Shown here piece by piece: positions 18,807-23,063 of a DNA stretch of 23,063 nt (its first letter is position 1; every line of letters begins with the position of its first letter). A program made the translations under genes and the position numbers. Under the pieces are notes generated by a model. That model searched no databases, was not told the origin of the DNA, and worked only from the letters and a program-made list of their open reading frames with translations. Source of the stretch: a virus; IMG/VR virus record IMGVR_UViG_3300046756_000186, positions 1 through 23,063 of that record, one strand, 5' to 3'.

Positions 18807-19610
18807 CTAAGCAAACGCCAGTTGTGGCGCACCCAATAATATTCTGCCCGAAGCAACAACAACATATGGCACAATGTCAGTTGTGCTTGCCGTGCTTGAA
18901 AGAGTAATCCCAGCCGCCCCAGCCGTTTCATAGTCAGTGCCTAGTGACACAGTTCTGCCGCCAGTTGCATCCTGTATGAATGTGATGAAGCCTGACTGAC
19001 CTACCTGTTCGGTGGTGGGATTAGCAAGCGTAACATTACCTGTTAGCGTCAAGACAAAGTTTTGATTGGCCGCAAAGTCTAAAGTGACTGAACCAGTGTT
19101 AGTTGTATCGGTGTCTGTTGTCGCAACGGCCGTGCCGGTGATTGCCACGCCTGTTGCAGTAACTTCTAGCTTATCCGAACCACCTTGCTGGAGTTTAAGC
19201 GAACCAGTACCGGCATCGTTGATAATCGTGTTAGAACCATCGTGGTAAAGTTGACCATCAGAACTTCCGCCCAGCAAGACCTTATCATTGTCTGCCATAA
19301 CGATATCATTGCCGTTGCTTTGCAAATCGCCGCCAAGTTGAGGAGTCGTATCGTCAACCAGTTCTTCACCAGAAACCTTCACACTGTTTGCTGTTTGATC
19401 AAAAGTAAAAAGCGTGATCCACGCATCGTTATCATCGTTGCGTATCTTTAAAACATCTGCGCTTTCATCATACCAAAGTTGGTATGCAAATTTCGTTGAT
19501 GGTTCTGTTGATCCAGCCGATAATGTGACTGTCGCTGATAATGCGTTGTTAAGATCAGCCCGGAATGCTGGAAAACCTTGGTTAGCAATATTAAAATCGT
19601 GTTGTGCCAT
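18807..19610 (-). CDS. Tail fibre/virion structural protein
   Basis: This 267-aa protein has an N-terminus (MAQHDFNIANQGFPAFRADL) and the block YQLWYDESADVLKIRNDDND (split at about 43-62) characteristic of short tail fibre or appendage proteins in marine phages. A beta-helical, Gly/Asn/Thr-rich body follows (DDTTPQLGGDLQSNGND, LYHDGSNTIINDAGTG), and the end is beta-rich. It probably forms a trimeric stalk linking the tail tip to the large fibre encoded next. The ATG at 19610 has GAGGTG nearby, overlapping the gpJ stop. Confidence 0.75.
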   Translation of the reverse strand: MAQHDFNIANQGFPAFRADLNNALSATVTLSAGSTEPSTKFAYQLWYDESADVLKIRNDDNDAWITLFTFDQTANSVKVSGEELVDDTTPQLGGDLQSNGNDIVMADNDKVLLGGSSDGQLYHDGSNTIINDAGTGSLKLQQGGSDKLEVTATGVAITGTAVATTDTDTTNTGSVTLDFAANQNFVLTLTGNVTLANPTTEQVGQSGFITFIQDATGGRTVSLGTDYETAGAAGITLSSTASTTDIVPYVVVASGRILLGAPQLAFA

Positions 19611-19618
19611 TTTTCACC

Positions 19619-22504
19619 TCAAGCGGCTAATTCGCCATATCCTTTTGCAACGTAATCAAAAGTTCTGCTTATAACCGCATCACTGCTATTATAAAATGTA
19701 ATTGTGAAGCCGATCGAGCTTTTACCAGTTATAACATAATAATCACCGGATTGTAAATCTTGTGCGGCAACTCCGATGCCTTGAACCGCTTTATATGCTG
19801 GGCTGAATGTTATCGCCTTAGAACCAACGCCAGAAGAAACATCCGCTTCAGAAACCACGCGATCCGGCATATCAACAGTTACCGATAGTTGCGTTACTTC
19901 TGGCGTTGTTTCATTGTCAGATGTTTTTAAGACCGCGCGGAACTTTAGGCCACGCGCTTTATAGTCACCGACAAAAAACTTTCTAAAGTCGGTAAATGTT
20001 GGCGAACCAGCCGGATCATCTTCTGTTGTTGCGATAAACAATTCAACATTAGTATCGTCAAACGCCTGTACATCGCCATCAAACGTGCCTGTGCGGTCAT
20101 CAAATAGACCTTCAGCATCGTCAAACAGATTTACATAATCAGCGCGAGTGACGTTTATATTGGCAGTAACGCGGCTAGTATATACAGAACCAAGATCAAC
20201 AACGCTGTCGAAATCATAAGTTCCTTCAGATGCCACATTACCACTGCCGCCATCAAAAGAACCAGAAGCATCATCAAAATCCCCTGTCGCATCATCAAAA
20301 TTAATTGATGTATCCAAGATTAACTTGCTATCAGTCACAACCGTTGAGGATTTTGCGCCAGAGAAAGTCGGCGATTGCGTGGATGTTGTGACCGCGTTCA
20401 GACCTTTTATGCTTTCGATAATCGCAACCTTGTTAGTCGGGTTGGTCGATGCGTTGCCTAGCTTATCAACCGCCTTGATAAAATATGTGCCGGTCATCGC
20501 TGGAACGATAGCGGTATTAGCTGGTCGTGATACCTTTTCCGCAATAGTTACTGCGTTAGCGTATTCCGCGCCGCTGGTTTCGCGCGCGTGCCTTATAATG
20601 TAATGCGATAAGTCTAAGTCAGCAACCGGTGTCCAGCTAAGATGCGCTTGCGTTTCAATGATGTTAACACTGAAATCAGTAACGTCAGCCGGTGGTGCGG
20701 TTTTGCCGACAACCTGATGCTGATCCGTTGTATATGCAGAACGAACGCCAATCGCGTTGACAATACGCGCACGCACATCATAAACCGCGTTATCCTCAAC
20801 ATCCACAAGTTCAAAGCGGTTGCTGGCAGATGTGCCAAGCGAAATATATTCGGTTGCCCCTGATTTCTTTGCCTCGACTTCAAACTGGTTCGCATAGGCA
20901 GATGACGACGATACATCAATAACAAGAACTGAAACCGCTTTCTGGTTAAATATTTGCAGTTCGTCAGTAACGGTCAAGCCCGGCGGTGTTAACGTGAATG
21001 GATCAGGAAGTGTTGTATTATCAAGCAAGAACGCAGTTTCTTCAGCATCCCAATCGAACACTGCGCTATTTAATTCACGGAGCAACAGACCAACAGTCAG
21101 AACAATGCTATCGCCAGATGAAGCAACGCCCATTTGCCATTCGGCAACCTCGAAAACCTTATTGGTAAAGCCGAAGCGTTCGTTAGTAAATTGTATGGTG
21201 TCACCGACATCTAACTTAAACGCGGCTAAGTTGCACGACACTTCCATAGTCACTTGCTGGCGGTTGCGAAATAAAGCAACTTTAGCCAATCGTTGCGCCA
21301 TTGCAGATGATGTAGTGTAAGTTAGATCGTAATCAAGAAACTGTTGTTCGCCGCCATCTTCGGTTTGAAATGTGGATGACGTATATGCCGGATAATCAAC
21401 AGGAATATAGTTTGTGTCGGGTGATGTGAATACGCCCTTCACCGCGTTATAGTTATCGCGGCGCGACTGCCTTGTTTGAACGCTAATCGATGAGATCATA
21501 TCATCTTCGGTTAGTGTTACGGTTGGCGATACATATTTAGCGGCCTTTATAGAAAACTTGCCATTCGCATAAGTAATAATACCACCACAAGACGATAGCA
21601 TTGCCTCTAGCACCTGTTTAGGTGGTGCGGCAGTAGTTATCGTTCCGTTTATGGTATAGCGATTTTCTGTACCGCCAGCCGCCAGCGAAATGCTTTCATC
21701 GCAGATATCTGCGGCAGTGCTAAACGCAGTATCGTTTATTTCTGCGCTAGTCGCGCGAAACCCATAACGCTGATCCAGCAAATAATCCCTGATACATAAA
21801 GCAGGATTATCGGAATAAGCGGTCGATGCAGTTCGTGGATCATAAACCTTTTTGCCACGAACAATTGCGCTGATATTCGGGATGCCATTCGGGAACGCAT
21901 CAACAGAATATTTTAACCGAACATATAAATAGGCGATGCCGCGCAATCGATGTGAAGTCGTCCATTTATCGCTTTCGGCAACTAGATCGCTGTCTGCTAA
22001 CTGATCATCCGCGCCTAAGTGTTTATTAATTCTAATTTTTCCGACATATTTAGATGGCGCAGTTACATTTCCATTACCGTCTAACGTAACCGCTTCATCG
22101 TTAATATAGACAGTCGTTATGGCATCGATTTCGTGTGATGCCAGCATAAGAACTAAATGCAAGTTTGTATCGTTATCGGTGCTTTCCGCAAACGCCATAA
22201 CTCCAGAAAGCCGCGTTGTTCCATAGACCAATCGCCGTGGTTCAATAGGGTTTTTAATAATCCGCGTTCTGTTTTGCAGATCGCCAGTGAAGTCAGAAAG
22301 CGATGGCAGTTCTGGTTTAGGCGCAAGCGCAGATGCGGCAGAAGTTAGCGCGGCAGAAATACCAGCGCGAATAGCGACAGAAGTTGCAATCCCATAACCA
22401 GCAATAGCACCACTAAAAAAAGTGCTTGCACCGCCAGTTGCAACCGCCAAAATAAGCGTTTCCGGCTTGGTTAGTGATTTAACGAAGTTACTAAAAAAAC
22501 CCAT
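19619..22504 (-). CDS. gpJ-like tail tip attachment / host-specificity protein
   Basis: This 961-aa protein sits at the tail tip and contacts the host receptor. A hydrophobic Ala/Gly-rich start (about 16-62) may plug or line the tip. The body (about 85-480) has the gpJ landmarks NPIEPRRLVYGTTRLSG (85-101), VYINDEAVTLDG (132-143), YVRLKYSVDAFP (194-205) and LDVGDTIQFTNERFGF (431-446). Two fibronectin-III-like domains follow (about 515-600 and 605-700). After that come two clusters of acidic FDD/FDG repeats (736-756 and 794-817) and beta-rich C-terminal domains. It starts at the ATG at 22504, overlapping the upstream stop by 1 nt. Lambda J is 1132 aa, so this is on the short side, with its fibre work passed to separate proteins downstream. 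Confidence 0.88.
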   Translation of the reverse strand: MGFFSNFVKSLTKPETLILAVATGGASTFFSGAIAGYGIATSVAIRAGISAALTSAASALAPKPELPSLSDFTGDLQNRTRIIKNPIEPRRLVYGTTRLSGVMAFAESTDNDTNLHLVLMLASHEIDAITTVYINDEAVTLDGNGNVTAPSKYVGKIRINKHLGADDQLADSDLVAESDKWTTSHRLRGIAYLYVRLKYSVDAFPNGIPNISAIVRGKKVYDPRTASTAYSDNPALCIRDYLLDQRYGFRATSAEINDTAFSTAADICDESISLAAGGTENRYTINGTITTAAPPKQVLEAMLSSCGGIITYANGKFSIKAAKYVSPTVTLTEDDMISSISVQTRQSRRDNYNAVKGVFTSPDTNYIPVDYPAYTSSTFQTEDGGEQQFLDYDLTYTTSSAMAQRLAKVALFRNRQQVTMEVSCNLAAFKLDVGDTIQFTNERFGFTNKVFEVAEWQMGVASSGDSIVLTVGLLLRELNSAVFDWDAEETAFLLDNTTLPDPFTLTPPGLTVTDELQIFNQKAVSVLVIDVSSSSAYANQFEVEAKKSGATEYISLGTSASNRFELVDVEDNAVYDVRARIVNAIGVRSAYTTDQHQVVGKTAPPADVTDFSVNIIETQAHLSWTPVADLDLSHYIIRHARETSGAEYANAVTIAEKVSRPANTAIVPAMTGTYFIKAVDKLGNASTNPTNKVAIIESIKGLNAVTTSTQSPTFSGAKSSTVVTDSKLILDTSINFDDATGDFDDASGSFDGGSGNVASEGTYDFDSVVDLGSVYTSRVTANINVTRADYVNLFDDAEGLFDDRTGTFDGDVQAFDDTNVELFIATTEDDPAGSPTFTDFRKFFVGDYKARGLKFRAVLKTSDNETTPEVTQLSVTVDMPDRVVSEADVSSGVGSKAITFSPAYKAVQGIGVAAQDLQSGDYYVITGKSSIGFTITFYNSSDAVISRTFDYVAKGYGELAA

Positions 22505-23063
22505 TATCCGCCGCCCCAGACAATCTGTTTATCTTGAATATCAGCTATAAACTCTAGCCCCTTATCGTCAGGAAAGTCTATCTTTTGGTCGGCATCAGTA
22601 TATCGCCTTTCACGCGTTACGTCCAAATCTATTAGACGGCTTTCGGCTGTTACCGACATCGTTGAAGACTCCGCACCTTCGTCAATGGTCATAACATCCA
22701 TACGGCCTTTAAAGACAATATACGGATCATCAATAATAGCACCGGCATCACTCAAAACACCGAAATAAACCTTCATTTCTCGACCTTGGTATGCTTCAGA
22801 TAAGGCGGCAGAAATAAGGCTGTTATCGATGCCAGAAAGCGTAACGGTTATTCCGTTTGCTTGTACTTCTGACGTTTCAGAAATCGCCGATATATTAAGC
22901 AGTGTGGCCGCGCCAGCATAAGCATCGCCATCTATCACCATATTACCGTAACCGCCCCACAAGCGCACAGGATCGCCGTCAAAGTCCATTTCAACAGCAA
23001 AAAAAGGCGACAGTTCTTTAGCCGCCAATTCCGTTTGAAAGTTAGAACCAAGTGTGCGTGTCA
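22504..23063 (-). CDS. Tail tip/baseplate hub protein, partial at N-terminus
   Basis: The frame is open to the window edge. The last visible codon is ?TG followed by ACA CGC ACA (TRTLGSNFQTELAAKEL), so an A just outside would give ATG one base beyond the window; a TTG at 23028 is unlikely to be the start. The visible 185 residues are beta-rich, with RLWGGYGNMVIDGDAY, then a second strand block (YIVFKGRMDVMTI) and an ending RRYTDADQKIDFPDDKGLEF with QDKQIVWGGG. This is the pattern of the tail-hub proteins located before gpJ-like genes in siphoviruses and gene transfer agents. It would form part of the tail tip ring to which gpJ attaches. Confidence 0.72.
   Translation of the reverse strand, partial: TRTLGSNFQTELAAKELSPFFAVEMDFDGDPVRLWGGYGNMVIDGDAYAGAATLLNISAISETSEVQANGITVTLSGIDNSLISAALSEAYQGREMKVYFGVLSDAGAIIDDPYIVFKGRMDVMTIDEGAESSTMSVTAESRLIDLDVTRERRYTDADQKIDFPDDKGLEFIADIQDKQIVWGGG

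Noticed and set aside
1-23063. tRNA genes, CRISPR arrays, insertion sequences, integrase and attachment sites
   Set aside because: No gap is long enough for more than small sites (largest about 140 nt), no regularly spaced repeats, and no transposase or recombinase motifs were seen.

Overview
The window is roughly half of a tailed double-stranded DNA phage genome (or prophage/uncultivated viral contig), very densely packed, with most genes joined by 1-nt (TAATG/TGATG) or 4-nt (ATGA) stop-start overlaps. The lambda-type terminase pair (GpA-family large subunit, Nu1-like small subunit), a gpJ-like tail tip protein and a GpZ-like tail protein point to a long-tailed, siphovirus-like particle. The LamG plus repeated 'GxGFxPDFxWIKxR' fibre is a type I associate with marine phages, and moderate GC with GGAG-type ribosome sites suits a marine alphaproteobacterial host. 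The host assignment is inference. No integrase, tRNA or classical CI-type repressor is visible.

Layout by region. (1) Head start, minus strand, 1-4793: zinc-ribbon protein, GpZ-like protein, ParB/methyltransferase fusion, TerS, TerL, then a partial head-completion-type protein running off the left edge, where a portal gene would be expected. (2) Replication/recombination/modification operon, minus strand, 10077 down to 4850: ribbon-helix-helix regulator, PD-(D/E)XK nuclease (resolvase-like), Mom-like DNA-modification protein, second PD-(D/E)XK nuclease, putative ssDNA-binding protein, TOPRIM primase-helicase, an unknown protein with an SSB-like tail, and a DUF6378 protein. It ends at an intrinsic terminator (4810-4836). 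(3) A divergent control region (10078-10216). (4) A plus-strand operon, 10217-12604: small unknown proteins, a lipoprotein, a 38-aa membrane peptide, a winged-helix-like protein and a YqaJ/lambda-exonuclease-type recombinase. (5) Tail/lysis operon, minus strand, 23063 down to 12594: tail-tip hub protein (start just outside the window), gpJ, two fibre proteins, fibre-assembly-like protein, four tiny membrane-associated proteins, a PD-(D/E)XK protein, M15 peptidase endolysin and holin. It converges on and overlaps the plus operon.

The gene order suggests a circular or circularly permuted map. Head genes leave the window at the left and tail genes enter at the right, on the same strand, so the missing half should hold portal, capsid and tail-tube genes. 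The early operon would copy and recombine DNA and protect it by methylation and Mom-type modification, the terminase would package it, and the tail/lysis operon would finish the particle and release it.

The most interesting signals are: RNA hairpins beside the ribosome sites of three genes, one of whose loops is complementary to two tandem copies of the Shine-Dalgarno sequence of the primase-helicase; an 84-nt two-hairpin/iteron-like element after the primase gene; three replication proteins sharing acidic tails ending in phenylalanine; a Mom-like gene placed in the early operon beside two nucleases; and a run of four coupled small membrane proteins next to the lysis genes. Two small genes under 60 codons (11082-11198 plus, 14586-14765 minus) and the left-edge partial gene were found by reading the sequence directly.
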